Source: Janthinobacterium lividum PAMC 25724 (lineage in GTDB: Bacteria > Pseudomonadota > Gammaproteobacteria > Burkholderiales > Burkholderiaceae_D). Taken from it: a stretch of DNA of 64,000 nt. This document shows positions 34,583 through 42,941 of this stretch, piece by piece; position 1 is the first letter of the stretch, and each line of letters opens with the position of its first letter. The notes beneath the pieces were generated by a model. It ran no database searches, was not told the origin of the DNA, and saw only the letters and a program-made list of their open reading frames with translations. Made by a program: the position numbers and the translations under genes. The stretch lies in assembly GCA_000242815.2 (NCBI GenBank), contig AHHB01000022.1, forward strand, positions 25,191 to 89,190, in the 5' to 3' direction.

Positions 34583-35671
34583 TCAGTAGCGCTCAAGCCA
34601 GTGCGCGTACGGCGCTGGCATCACCCACGAAGCGCGCTCCACGCCGAGTTCCTTGGCGGCAAAGTATGCCCAGTGTGGATTGGCCAGGTGCGCCTTGCCC
34701 ACCATCACCAGGTCGAGCTGTTCTTCCTTGACGACGCGCTCGGCGATGGCCGGCGTGCCGAAGCCCCAGGCGGACGAGACGGGCACGCCCGCTTCACGGC
34801 GGACGCGCTCGGCAATCGGGCCCATGAAGGCGGGACCCCAAGGGATAGTGGTGTCGGGAATGGTGAAGCCCACGCTGACGCTGAGCATATCCATGCCGGC
34901 ATCCTTGAATTGGCGTACCAGGGCTATCGATTCGAGCAGCGTTTGCTCGTCGCGGCCGTCAAATTCCAGCACGCCAAAGCGGATCGTCAGCGGCAGGTGT
35001 TCAGGCCACACTGCGCGCACGGCCTTCAAGGTGTCGAGCAGGAAGCGGCTGCGGTTTTCCACGCTGCCGCCATAGATGTCGTCGCGCTGGTTCGAGTGCG
35101 CGGAAAAGAAGCTTTGCGCCAGGTAACCGTGGGCGAAGTGCAATTCCAGCCATTCGAAGCCCACTTCGAGGGCGCGCACGGCGGCATCGACGAAGTTTTG
35201 TTGCACGCGGGCGATATCGTCAAGGTCCATGGCGCGCGGCACTTTGGCCAGGCCGCGGCCAAAGGCGATGGCCGATGGCGCGATGGTTTGCCAGCCGCGC
35301 GCATCGTCTTCAGCGATATGGTCATCGCCTTCCCATGGCCGGTTGGCGCTGGCCTTGCGGCCCGCGTGCGCGATCTGGATGCCGGGTACGGAGCCGGCCG
35401 CCTTGATGGCTTTCACGATGGGTACGAACGCTTGCGCCAGATCGTCATTCCAGATGCCAGCGCAACCTGGCGTGATGCGGCCTTCGGGTGCCACGGCCGT
35501 CGCTTCGACGATGACCAGGCCCGCGCCGCCGCGCGCCATGCCCGCGTAGTGCGACAGGTGCCAGTCGTTGACCTGGCCATCGACGGCCAGGTACTGGCAC
35601 ATGGGCGGTACGGCGATGCGGTTGCGCAGGGTAATATCTTTGAGGGTGTAGGGCTGGAAGAGGGCGGACAT
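34583..35671 (-). CDS. Old Yellow Enzyme family NADH:flavin oxidoreductase (XenA/YqjM-like)
   Basis: A 362-residue FMN-dependent ene-reductase. Landmarks are IAVPPMCQYLAVDGQVNDWHLSHY (cited as IAVPPMCQYLAVDG with the Cys typical of YqjM/XenA), GIQIAHAGRKASA, ELHFAHGYLAQSFFSAHSN and YGGSVENRSRFLL. The His pair that binds substrate and the FMN-phosphate region (GFGTPAIAERVV, VMVGKAHLANP) are intact. It reduces activated C=C bonds or nitro-compounds with NAD(P)H. Divergent from an ArsR-type regulator across 134 bp, it is probably controlled by it. It lies in the islet between two tRNA-Lys pairs. Confidence 0.9.
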   Translation of the reverse strand: MSALFQPYTLKDITLRNRIAVPPMCQYLAVDGQVNDWHLSHYAGMARGGAGLVIVEATAVAPEGRITPGCAGIWNDDLAQAFVPIVKAIKAAGSVPGIQIAHAGRKASANRPWEGDDHIAEDDARGWQTIAPSAIAFGRGLAKVPRAMDLDDIARVQQNFVDAAVRALEVGFEWLELHFAHGYLAQSFFSAHSNQRDDIYGGSVENRSRFLLDTLKAVRAVWPEHLPLTIRFGVLEFDGRDEQTLLESIALVRQFKDAGMDMLSVSVGFTIPDTTIPWGPAFMGPIAERVRREAGVPVSSAWGFGTPAIAERVVKEEQLDLVMVGKAHLANPHWAYFAAKELGVERASWVMPAPYAHWLERY

Positions 35672-35705
35672 GGTGGCCTTTGTGTTTGTTGGCGGAAAAT
35701 TCGGA

Positions 35706-35793
35706 ATACTAATTTTGGGATGTTAATTTGGCAGTGCCAATTTATGAATATCAATTCGGTAGTTCGTAAATTTTCGAATAATGGAATTAGTAT
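35706..35793. promoter_or_regulatory. Candidate operators in the oxidoreductase/arsR intergenic region
   Basis: The 134-bp divergent gap is AT-rich and contains TTGGCAGTGCCAA (35728-35740, a 6-1-6 palindrome). It also holds the widely spaced inverted pair ATACTAATT (35706-35714) and AATTAGTAT (35785-35793). ArsR-type repressors bind AT-rich inverted repeats over promoters, so these are likely sites; which one is used cannot be told. Confidence 0.45.
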
Positions 35794-35805
35794 AGCGCAT
35801 GCTGT

Positions 35806-36147
35806 ATGATTGTGCTCATGCGTCCACACAAACATCCTTCTGCCAGTGAATTCGTCCTCGAACGCGTGCTCTACGCCTTGAGCGATTCCATACGCCTCGA
35901 CATTGTGCGCCACTTGGCCAGAGTGGACGCGGCCGCTTGCGGCGACCTGGACGGCGGTCGGCCGAAGTCGACCGTTTCCCACCATTTCAAGGTTTTGCGC
36001 GAAGCGGGCCTGGTCCATACGGAAAACGCCGGCACGACGCACATGAATACCCTGCGCCGCGCCGACATCGAGCACCGTTTCCCCGGCTTGCTCGATGCCA
36101 TCCTGGCGCAGCAGACAATAGTACCCTCGGCACCAGCGGCGCTGTAG
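35806..36147 (+). CDS. ArsR-family transcriptional regulator
   Basis: A 113-residue winged-helix repressor with LYALSDSIRLDIVRHLARV, the recognition helix region KSTVSHHFKVLREAGLVHTE and a wing with NAGTTHMNTLRRADIE. The metal-binding ELCVCDL motif of arsenic sensors is absent: the corresponding stretch reads ACGDLDG, with a single Cys. It may therefore sense a small molecule or redox state instead. ATG 35806 and 35818 are both possible; neither has a clear Shine-Dalgarno. It is divergent from the ene-reductase gene it probably represses. Confidence 0.85.
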   Translation: MIVLMRPHKHPSASEFVLERVLYALSDSIRLDIVRHLARVDAAACGDLDGGRPKSTVSHHFKVLREAGLVHTENAGTTHMNTLRRADIEHRFPGLLDAILAQQTIVPSAPAAL

Positions 36148-36298
36148 GCAGCGTAGGCGAGCATATAGGGCGTGTAGCCGCCTGTCGTGCCCCGCCACCC
36201 TCCAGGCTCGGCTATGATATCGGCCTTTCGGTAAATCCTCAGCCGCGCGCCTTTTGCGCGACGGCTGGCGACACTGCCTGGCATGGCAAGGGATGGGA

Positions 36299-37429
36299 AT
36301 GACGGCAGCAGCAGTGGCATCACAGGCGGAACTGGCAAATCGTCCGCAGTTTGGCTGGATCAATGGATTAAAGGCGGGTGCGGCGCAGTTGATCGTCTTG
36401 CACCACCTGGCATTTTACGGGCCCATGTCCGACTACGTGCAGCCCCTATGGCCTGCGCTGCTGGACTGGCTCGGTGGTAGTGCGCGCATCGCCGTACAAG
36501 TATTCCTCGTCATCGGCGGCTTTCTGGTCGCCAAATCGCTGTCGCCCGCCGCCCGTCCCGGCATTGCTAACCCGCTACAGGCGATCTGGCGCCGTTATGC
36601 CAAGCTGGCGCCGCCTTTCCTGGTCGCCACCGTGCTTGCGGCCGTGGCGACGCCTGTGGCCGGCATCTGGATGCTGCACGACTCCATGTCGGCCGCCGCC
36701 ACCCTGGGCCAGCTGAGCGCGCATGCCTTGCTGCTGCACGGCGTGCTGGGCTATGCATCGCTGTCCGCCGGCGCCTGGTACGTGGCCATCGATTTCCAGC
36801 TCTACCTGTTGACGCTATCGCTGCTGTGGCTGGGTGGCCGCCTGGCGGGCCAGCGGCGCATGGGCTGGCTGATGCCGCTGGTCATCACCGCGGGCATCAC
36901 TTTTTCCTTGCTGTATTTTAACCTCGACGCCGGCTGGGATAATTGGGCGCCATATTTCTTTGGCAGCTATGGCCTGGGGATCATGGCCTGGTGGGCTAGC
37001 GACCCTGCGCGCAAGCCCGCGACCATGACTGCGCTCATGCTGATGGCCGCCGTGCCTGCGCTGCTGGCCCTGGCCATCGACTACCGCAGCCGCATCGTCC
37101 TGGCGCTGGTTGTTGCCTGCGCGCTCTTCCTGTTTGGCCGCGCCCGCACGCCTTCGCGCAGTCGCGCCTGGGGCGTCGTCAATGCTCTGGGGCGCATCTC
37201 GTATGCCGTCTTTTTGGTTCACTTCCCCGTCTGTCTGCTGGTCAATGCCTGGTTTGTTGCCCATGTCCCATTGGTGCCAGGCTGGCAGGCGCTGGGCATG
37301 CTGGTGGCCTGGGGTGCCAGCCTGGCGGCCGGGGCGGTGTTTTACCGCTGGGTGGAGGTGCCGTTGGGGCGGGTGGTGGGCCAGGTGGTGGCGCATCTGG
37401 CTGGGCGACAGGCGTGGGTATCGCGTTAA
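36299..37429 (+). CDS. Acyltransferase 3 family membrane protein
   Basis: A 376-residue protein with about ten membrane helices of the acyltransferase-3 (OafA/NodX-like) family, which O-acylates sugars on the cell surface. A typical N-terminal GLKAGAAQLIVLHHLAFYGPM carries the conserved His, cited as LKAGAAQLIVLHHLAFYG; further on are SAGAWYVAIDFQLYLLTL and LGRISYAVFLVHFPV. ATG 36299 follows AAGGGATGGGA; ATG 36293 and an upstream TTG at 36254 are weaker choices. The acceptor is unknown. No linked surface polysaccharide genes are present. Confidence 0.82.
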   Translation: MTAAAVASQAELANRPQFGWINGLKAGAAQLIVLHHLAFYGPMSDYVQPLWPALLDWLGGSARIAVQVFLVIGGFLVAKSLSPAARPGIANPLQAIWRRYAKLAPPFLVATVLAAVATPVAGIWMLHDSMSAAATLGQLSAHALLLHGVLGYASLSAGAWYVAIDFQLYLLTLSLLWLGGRLAGQRRMGWLMPLVITAGITFSLLYFNLDAGWDNWAPYFFGSYGLGIMAWWASDPARKPATMTALMLMAAVPALLALAIDYRSRIVLALVVACALFLFGRARTPSRSRAWGVVNALGRISYAVFLVHFPVCLLVNAWFVAHVPLVPGWQALGMLVAWGASLAAGAVFYRWVEVPLGRVVGQVVAHLAGRQAWVSR

Positions 37430-37585
37430 AAACTGGCGCTTGAAGTGAGGCGGATGCGGAAGGGGATGTCGGGAAATGGCGCCCCCGATGTGCTTGTCAA
37501 GCGCAAGTGCTGCTGGCCGATTGCGTGATGAGATGACTGTGATGATCGCGCCCTAGTGTGCCGCTGATGCTGCTGAAAAACAAAA

Positions 37586-37609
37586 AAGCCAACCGCGAAC
37601 GGTTGGCTT
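37586..37609 (-). terminator. Terminator of tRNA-Lys pair 2
   Basis: The same 10-bp stem and TTCG loop as at 34057-34080, with Ts following on the minus strand. It is part of a roughly 156-bp direct duplication (34048-34203 and 37577-37732). Confidence 0.9.
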
Positions 37610-37621
37610 CTTCATAGTATT

Positions 37622-37697
37622 TGGTAGGCCGTGCGGGATTCGAACCTGCGACCAACGGATTAAAAGTCCGCTGCTCTACCAGCTGAGCTAACGACCC
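37622..37697 (-). tRNA. tRNA-Lys (UUU), copy 3
   Basis: Identical to copies 1 and 2, with anticodon UUU and encoded CCA. The 35 bases upstream of it on the minus strand match those upstream of copy 1 except for two changes, showing that the pair was duplicated as a block. Confidence 0.97.
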
Positions 37698-37783
37698 AAA
37701 AACTGTACAACAACTTCGGTAACACTGTGCCGTAAAAAATGCTTGCCGTAAAATATTGCAAGCAGATCAGTACTGCGTATTCG

Positions 37784-37859
37784 TGGTAGGCCGTGCGGGA
37801 TTCGAACCTGCGACCAACGGATTAAAAGTCCGCTGCTCTACCAGCTGAGCTAACGACCC
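37784..37859 (-). tRNA. tRNA-Lys (UUU), copy 4
   Basis: Identical to the other three copies. It lies 67 bases beyond cpoB. Lysine tRNAs directly after the tol-pal-cpoB operon also occur in E. coli (lysT follows cpoB), so this copy probably marks the ancestral position. Confidence 0.97.
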
Positions 37860-37926
37860 GAAGAAGGAAGATTATAGGGGGTGCCCGGGATTCTGTCAAA
37901 CCCAAGGGGCAACTTTTTCCCCGCTT

Positions 37927-38685
37927 TTACTTTTTGCCGACCCGTTCCTTGGCCGCTTGCGCTGCGCTCGAGCCTGGATAGCGCGAGATCAGGGCGTTCA
38001 GGGTCTTGGTGGTATTGGGCTTATCTTTCAGCTCCGTGTAGCAGCTGGCGATGTTGAGCATGGCGTCAGGCGCCTTCGGGCTGTCCGGGTAGAGCTTCAG
38101 TACTGCCTGCTGCGCCGTGATGGCGTTCTTGCAGTCGCGCTGGGCGTAATAGGCATTGCCCAGCCAGTATTGCGCGTTGGCCGCATAGGCCGATTCCGGG
38201 TAGCGTTTCACGAAGGCGTCCAGTGCCGTGACGGCGCCCTTGTAGTCGCCCGACTTGAACAGGCCGAATGCCGATTCATAGGTGCTTTGCTCGGACACGC
38301 CCACGGCCGCTTCCTGGCCATCGATGGTGACCTGGCGCGGTTCGAGCTTGCGCAGGCGCGCGTCGATATCGGTGTAGAAATCCTTCTGACGCTTTTGCGT
38401 ATTTGTCAGGTCGTTACCCAGCACTTCGATCTGGCCGCGCAGGCGGGCGATCTCTTGCATGGTCTGGTCATGCTGGTTGAGCAGGCTCAAGGTGCTGGTC
38501 TTGTCCGCCTTGGTATCGATACGGTTGTTCAGGTCGCGCGCCATGGCGTCGACCTTGGCGCGCAGCTCCAGGATGGCTTTGCGCGCTTCGTCGTCGTCGA
38601 ACAGGGCGGCGTTGGCGTGCAGGGGCAGGTAGGCAAACGCGGCCATCAAGGCGGCGGCGACGCCGGCTTTCGAGAATGTCATCAT
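37927..38685 (-). CDS. cpoB: Cell division coordinator CpoB (YbgF)
   Basis: A 252-residue periplasmic protein that links peptidoglycan synthesis with Tol-Pal during division. A signal peptide (about 1-26, ending HANA) is followed by an N-terminal trimeric coiled coil (about 30-105) and C-terminal TPR repeats from about 135 (YESAFGLFKSGDYKGAVTAL, YWLGNAYYAQRDCKNAI, LNIASCYTELKD). ATG 38685 is preferred over an in-frame TTG at 38700. It is the last gene of the tol-pal operon. Confidence 0.93.
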   Translation of the reverse strand: MMTFSKAGVAAALMAAFAYLPLHANAALFDDDEARKAILELRAKVDAMARDLNNRIDTKADKTSTLSLLNQHDQTMQEIARLRGQIEVLGNDLTNTQKRQKDFYTDIDARLRKLEPRQVTIDGQEAAVGVSEQSTYESAFGLFKSGDYKGAVTALDAFVKRYPESAYAANAQYWLGNAYYAQRDCKNAITAQQAVLKLYPDSPKAPDAMLNIASCYTELKDKPNTTKTLNALISRYPGSSAAQAAKERVGKK

Positions 38686-38722
38686 GGGTCGGGCTTTCAA
38701 AGGTTACGCAAAACATGCAAAC

Positions 38723-38757
38723 GGGGCGCCGGGCGGTGAATCACCGCGCTGCGCCCC
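38723..38757 (-). terminator. Branched hairpin between pal and cpoB
   Basis: GGGGCG and CGCCCC-type outer arms enclose CGGTGA/TCACCG inner arms, 38 bases upstream of cpoB on the minus strand. With no T-run, it may trim or partially attenuate the pal-cpoB message instead of ending it. Confidence 0.35.
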
Positions 38758-38784
38758 ATTATTATGCCTATGACTGGCCAGTTA

Positions 38785-38812
38785 GGTAAGCGTCAATGCT
38801 GCAGCGCTTACC
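38785..38812 (-). terminator. Hairpin just after pal
   Basis: GGTAAGCG (38785-38792) and CGCTTACC (38805-38812) form a perfect 8-bp stem with a 12-base loop, starting 8 bases after the pal stop. There is no strong T-run. Confidence 0.4.
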
Positions 38813-38820
38813 CGTCAACA

Positions 38821-39342
38821 TCAATAAACGATGTCAGCGCGGCGGTTTTCAGCCCATGCTGCTTCGTTGCTGCCTTGTGCTTTAGGCTTTTCTTTGCCCA
38901 GCGATACGGCTTCCATTTGGCCTTCTGGCACGCCCAGGGCGGCCATCGACTTGCGCACGGCTTCAGCACGTTTCTGGCCCAGGGCCAGGTTGTACTCAGC
39001 GCCACCGCGTTCATCGGTGTTACCTTGGATCAGGATCTTGCGGCTAGGCGTTTTCACCAGGTAGCCAGCGTGGTTTTGCACGACTGCGGTGTCCGCTTCG
39101 CGCACGACGTATTTGTCGAAGTCGAAGTAGATGCTGCGGTTAGCCAGCACGCCTTTTGGATCGTCCAGTGGATCGACCGAAGCGGTCGTCACTGGCTGAA
39201 CTTGACGGGTGTCAACTGGTGCTGCGACTTTTTCAGGAGCGCGCTCAACGACTGGGGTTTCTGCTACTTTGACTGGGGTGCTGCAAGCGGACAGCAGGGC
39301 TGCGGTAGCGGCGATGAAAGCCAAACTTTTAAAGTTACTCAT
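38821..39342 (-). CDS. pal: Peptidoglycan-associated lipoprotein Pal
   Basis: A 173-residue outer-membrane lipoprotein. The signal and lipobox (AALLSACS) place the lipidated Cys near 20. A flexible linker follows, then the OmpA-like peptidoglycan-binding domain: IYFDFDKYVV, ILIQGNTDERGGAEYNLALG and KRAEAVRKSMAALGV, ending in NRRADIVY. It tethers the outer membrane to the cell wall and pairs with TolB. ATG 39342 follows GGAGAAT; the in-frame extension to 39360 is not needed. Confidence 0.96.
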   Translation of the reverse strand: MSNFKSLAFIAATAALLSACSTPVKVAETPVVERAPEKVAAPVDTRQVQPVTTASVDPLDDPKGVLANRSIYFDFDKYVVREADTAVVQNHAGYLVKTPSRKILIQGNTDERGGAEYNLALGQKRAEAVRKSMAALGVPEGQMEAVSLGKEKPKAQGSNEAAWAENRRADIVY

Positions 39343-39385
39343 TTTTATTCTCCGGGTCATGGTTAAAGGTGAAACTGTACAGCAT

Positions 39386-40663
39386 TTACTTCATAAAAGG
39401 ACCCCAGGTGGGCTCCTTGATATTGCCAGCTTGAGTAGTCAAGCGCTGTTTGACGCGGCCATCCACCGATACCACTGCCAGCGACTTGCGTCGTCCGGAT
39501 TCGGTCGCGTACATGATATATTTCCCGTTCGGCGAAAAGCTCGGTGATTCGTCGTTGGCGGTGTCCGACAGGCGCAGTTCCTGGCCACTAGCCAGGTCGA
39601 GCGCGTAGAGCTGGAAATTGCCATCGCGACGGGAAATATAAGCGAGAGTCTTCCCGTCGGACGAAATCCGCGGGCTGATGTTGTAAGAGCCGCCAAACGT
39701 CACGCGCTTGGCTTCGCCACCGCTGACCGACATGCGGTAGATCTGTGGTCCGCCGCTGCGATCGCTGGTGAAGTAAATGCTTTGTCCGTCTGCCGAAAAT
39801 TGCGGTTCCGTATCGATGCCGCTGCTGTTGCTGACGCGGCGCAAGCCGCTGCCGTCGGCATTGACGGTGTAGACCTGGGTATGGCCATCGCGCGACAGCG
39901 CCACGGCCAAGCGCGCGCCGTCCGGGCTCCAGCTTGGCGCCGAATTGCTGCCTTTTTCGTTCGACACGATGGTGCGCTCGCGCGTCACCAGGTTTTGCAC
40001 GTAGACGATGGGCTTTTTCTTTTCAAACGAGACATACGCCACCTTGGTGCCGTCCGGCGACCATGACGGCGAAATGATCGGTTCGTTCGAGCGCAGGGCA
40101 ACCTGGATGCCTTCGCCATCGGCGTCGGCCACTTCCAGCCGGTATTCGCGGCCCGATTGCGTGACGTAGGCGATGCGCGTGGCGAACGCGCCTTTGACGC
40201 CCGTCAGTTTTTCATAGATGTCATCGGCAATTTTATGCGCCAGCAGGCGGTTGAACTGCGGCGCAGCCGCATTGTTCATGCCCGACAGCTGCGCGCCCTT
40301 GATGGTGTCGAACAGCTTGTAGCGCACGTCCAGGCGGCCATCGGCCATGCTTTGCACGGTGCCGGCCGCCAGCGCGTCGGCGCCGCGCGACTTCCATAGT
40401 TCAAAGCTGACCGGTGCCGTCTCCGAGACGGGCGCATCGGCGTCGATCAGCTTGAACACGCCGCTGCGCGCCAGGTCGGCCTTGATGATGCCAGACAGCG
40501 ATTGCGGCGCCGCCGATTCATTGACAAAGCTGGCGACAGCCACCGGGATCTGGTTGCTGCCGATCCCGGTAATCTCCACGCGCAGCTGCGCCTGGGCGCC
40601 GGACGCCCCCAGCATCAGGCCCGCGCAGAGCACGACATAGCTCATTTTTTTCATGGTCATCAT
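39386..40663 (-). CDS. tolB: Tol-Pal system beta-propeller protein TolB
   Basis: A 425-residue periplasmic protein with a signal peptide (about 1-25, ending AQA), an N-terminal alpha/beta domain, and a six-bladed propeller with recurring WSPDGTKVAYVSFE-, WSPDGARLAVALS-, FSADGQSIYFTSD- and FSPNGKYIMYATE-type blades. It connects Pal with TolA. The start overlaps the tolA stop by four bases (ATGATG context), so translation is coupled. Confidence 0.96.
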   Translation of the reverse strand: MMTMKKMSYVVLCAGLMLGASGAQAQLRVEITGIGSNQIPVAVASFVNESAAPQSLSGIIKADLARSGVFKLIDADAPVSETAPVSFELWKSRGADALAAGTVQSMADGRLDVRYKLFDTIKGAQLSGMNNAAAPQFNRLLAHKIADDIYEKLTGVKGAFATRIAYVTQSGREYRLEVADADGEGIQVALRSNEPIISPSWSPDGTKVAYVSFEKKKPIVYVQNLVTRERTIVSNEKGSNSAPSWSPDGARLAVALSRDGHTQVYTVNADGSGLRRVSNSSGIDTEPQFSADGQSIYFTSDRSGGPQIYRMSVSGGEAKRVTFGGSYNISPRISSDGKTLAYISRRDGNFQLYALDLASGQELRLSDTANDESPSFSPNGKYIMYATESGRRKSLAVVSVDGRVKQRLTTQAGNIKEPTWGPFMK

Positions 40664-41700
40664 TTAGGCAAATCCTTCATCTCGAATATGAGTTCAATCT
40701 CGCGTTCCACAGTGCCATCTTTTTTCTTTGGCAGTGGCGACGATTTATTAATGGCGTTTTCCACCGAGCTGTCATACGCCGGCAGGCCGCTACTTTTAAT
40801 CTTTCGGACCGAAATAATTTCCCCAGTTGGCAGTTGCTCGATCTTGAACACGGCGCGCGGGTTGCCCGGCACGTCCGTGCTGCCGCTGTACGCGATATTG
40901 CTCTTGATCTTGCTCGTCAGGGCAGCGACATAGCCGCTGTCCTTGCGTGGCGCGGTCGCTTTTGCGGCCGTGCCCGTTGTGCCATTGCCTGCCTGAGCCA
41001 TCAGCTGTTTCATGGCATCGGCATGCAATTTGTCGGCTGCGGCTTTTTCAGCCGCCGCTTTCTTGGCCTTGGCCGCTTTCTCGGCCGCCGCTTTTTTCTC
41101 GGACAGTTCTTTCTCGGCTTTTTCTTCCGCCGCTTTCTCTTTGGCCAGCTTGTCTTTCTCCAGCTTGGCTTTCTCCAGCTTGTCGGCCTTCTCTGCTTTT
41201 TCTGCTTTTTCTTTTTCCAGCTTCTCAGCCTTGTCTTTTTCTTTTTGCTGCTGTTTTTCCAGTGCGCGCTTTTCTTCCTCGCGTTCTTTCAATTCTTGCT
41301 TGCGGCGTTCTTCCGCTGCCGCTTTCTCTTCTTTCAGTTTGGCTTTCTTGCGCTCAAGGGCGATTTCCGCCTCGCGCAGGTCGACCTTCGGCTCGGGGGC
41401 TGCCACCGGCGGCGGTGGCGGCGGGGCCGGCTGTTCCACTGGCGGTTCCGGCGGCGGCGCCGGTGTCGGCTCCGGCTGCGTGGCCACTTCGGGCGGCGGC
41501 GCGGCCGTCTGCACCGTCATATCCCATACTTCTGCTTCGACGGCGACGGGTTCCGTATTTTGCCAGTGTACGCCCACCCACAGAAAAAACAGCAGGCCAA
41601 GGTGCATCGCCAGCGCCAGGCCCAGCGAGGGCCAGCGGCTGCGTTCGCGCGGCACGCTATAGGGCTTGCCGAGTACATGGTCGATTTGTTTGGTCTGCAA
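40660..41700 (-). CDS. tolA: Tol-Pal system inner-membrane linker TolA
   Basis: A 346-residue protein with one N-terminal membrane helix (about 26-46), a Pro-rich stretch (about 72-105), a long Ala/Lys/Glu coiled helix spanning the periplasm (about 108-232) and a C-terminal domain (from about 250). The C-terminal domain carries YSGSTDVPGNPRAVFKIEQLPTG (cited as NPRAVFKIEQLPTG) and SSPLPKKKDG. It transmits the proton-motive force from TolQR to TolB-Pal. The start is a TTG at 41700, which is unusual; no upstream ATG exists in frame. Confidence 0.93.
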   Translation of the reverse strand: MQTKQIDHVLGKPYSVPRERSRWPSLGLALAMHLGLLFFLWVGVHWQNTEPVAVEAEVWDMTVQTAAPPPEVATQPEPTPAPPPEPPVEQPAPPPPPPVAAPEPKVDLREAEIALERKKAKLKEEKAAAEERRKQELKEREEEKRALEKQQQKEKDKAEKLEKEKAEKAEKADKLEKAKLEKDKLAKEKAAEEKAEKELSEKKAAAEKAAKAKKAAAEKAAADKLHADAMKQLMAQAGNGTTGTAAKATAPRKDSGYVAALTSKIKSNIAYSGSTDVPGNPRAVFKIEQLPTGEIISVRKIKSSGLPAYDSSVENAINKSSPLPKKKDGTVEREIELIFEMKDLPK

Positions 41701-41748
41701 AGTCTAGTCTATCTAAAAACGGTCAAGTCTGGAAATACGCTGCGGTGC

Positions 41749-42189
41749 TTACTTGGTGGCCAGGCCGACGCGGGTAATGCCCATCTTTTTCGCTTCCGAA
41801 ATGAGCTGGATCACGTCGTCGTACTTGCTTTCCTTGTCGCCCGCAATCATTACGGGAAAGTCGGGATTGCTCTCGTGCAAGCCGCGCAGCTTGCGCAGCA
41901 GGGCGTCGCGGTTCGGTTCCGTTTCCGGCGCCAGTTGTTCCTTGCCGATGACGCCGATCGATAGCGAACCATTCGGCTTGAGCACGATCTGGATATAGTC
42001 ATCGGGCGGTTTCGCCGACCTTTCCGCATTGGGCAAGTTCACCACGCTGGGATTGTTCGACGATGGCATCACCATGAAAATGATCAGCAGCACCAGCATC
42101 ACGTCGATATATGGCACGACGTTGATTTCGGACTTGAACTTGCGGCCGCGGCCGCCGCGCATGCCGCCGCTATTGAATGAGGAACCCAT
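41749..42189 (-). CDS. tolR: Tol-Pal system protein TolR (ExbD family)
   Basis: A 146-residue inner-membrane protein with one helix (about 24-44). The helix contains the protonatable Asp in PYIDVMLVLLIIFMV, which is essential for ion-driven work in the ExbD/TolR/MotB family. The periplasmic domain ends in ISEAKKMGITRVGLATK. It partners TolQ and TolA. Confidence 0.96.
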   Translation of the reverse strand: MGSSFNSGGMRGGRGRKFKSEINVVPYIDVMLVLLIIFMVMPSSNNPSVVNLPNAERSAKPPDDYIQIVLKPNGSLSIGVIGKEQLAPETEPNRDALLRKLRGLHESNPDFPVMIAGDKESKYDDVIQLISEAKKMGITRVGLATK

Positions 42190-42204
42190 GGACGCTGCTC
42201 CCTT

Positions 42205-42894
42205 TTAGCGCGACTGGCGCTGCAAGATGTTGGAGAACTCTTCGACGAAGCTCTCGAAACGGATCGCCAGGCGGTCGATATCATGCGAAAAGCGGTTGTA
42301 GGCGACGACCGCCGGAATGGCTGCGAACAGACCGATGGCGGTGGCGATCAAGGCTTCGGCAATGCCGGGCGCGACGGCGGCCAGGGTGGCTTGCTGCACG
42401 TTGGCCAGGCCGCGGAAAGCGTTCATGATGCCCCAGACGGTACCGAGCAAGCCGATGTAGGGCGAGACGGAGCCGACCGATGCGAGGAAGGCCAGGTGCG
42501 ATTCGAGCACGTCCATCTCGCGCTGGAAAGCGGCGCGCATGGCGCGGCGGGCGCCGTCGAGCACGGCACCTACGTCCAGCGCTTCGCGCGCACCGTAGGA
42601 AGCCTTGCCCTTGATGAATTCGCCCATGCCGGCATCGAAGATGCGCGCCAGCGCGCCGCTCTGGTCGCGGTTGCCGCTGGCATTTTGGTGCAGCGCATGC
42701 AAGTTGCCGCCAGCCCAGAAGCTGCGTTCAAATTCGATCGTTTGCTTGCGCGCCTGGCGCACGGCAAACATCTTGCGGAAAATGTAGGTCCAGCTGGTCA
42801 GGGAAATGAGCAGCAGCAGGGCCATGATCAGTTGCACGATCAAATGGGCATTGCTGATGAGCGCGAGGAAAGAAAGATCTTGTGTAACGTTCAT
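42205..42894 (-). CDS. tolQ: Tol-Pal system protein TolQ (ExbB/MotA family)
   Basis: A 229-residue inner-membrane protein with three helices: residues about 16-37, then after a large cytoplasmic loop about 135-158 and 168-190. The second and third helices contain VGSVSPYIGLLGTVWGIM and EALIATAIGLFAAIPAVVAYN. It forms the proton channel stator with TolR. Confidence 0.96.
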   Translation of the reverse strand: MNVTQDLSFLALISNAHLIVQLIMALLLLISLTSWTYIFRKMFAVRQARKQTIEFERSFWAGGNLHALHQNASGNRDQSGALARIFDAGMGEFIKGKASYGAREALDVGAVLDGARRAMRAAFQREMDVLESHLAFLASVGSVSPYIGLLGTVWGIMNAFRGLANVQQATLAAVAPGIAEALIATAIGLFAAIPAVVAYNRFSHDIDRLAIRFESFVEEFSNILQRQSR

Positions 42895-42941
42895 TGGCTG
42901 GCAGTCTGTTGGGTGAATTGTCCGGGGGTGGCGGGTAGGGC

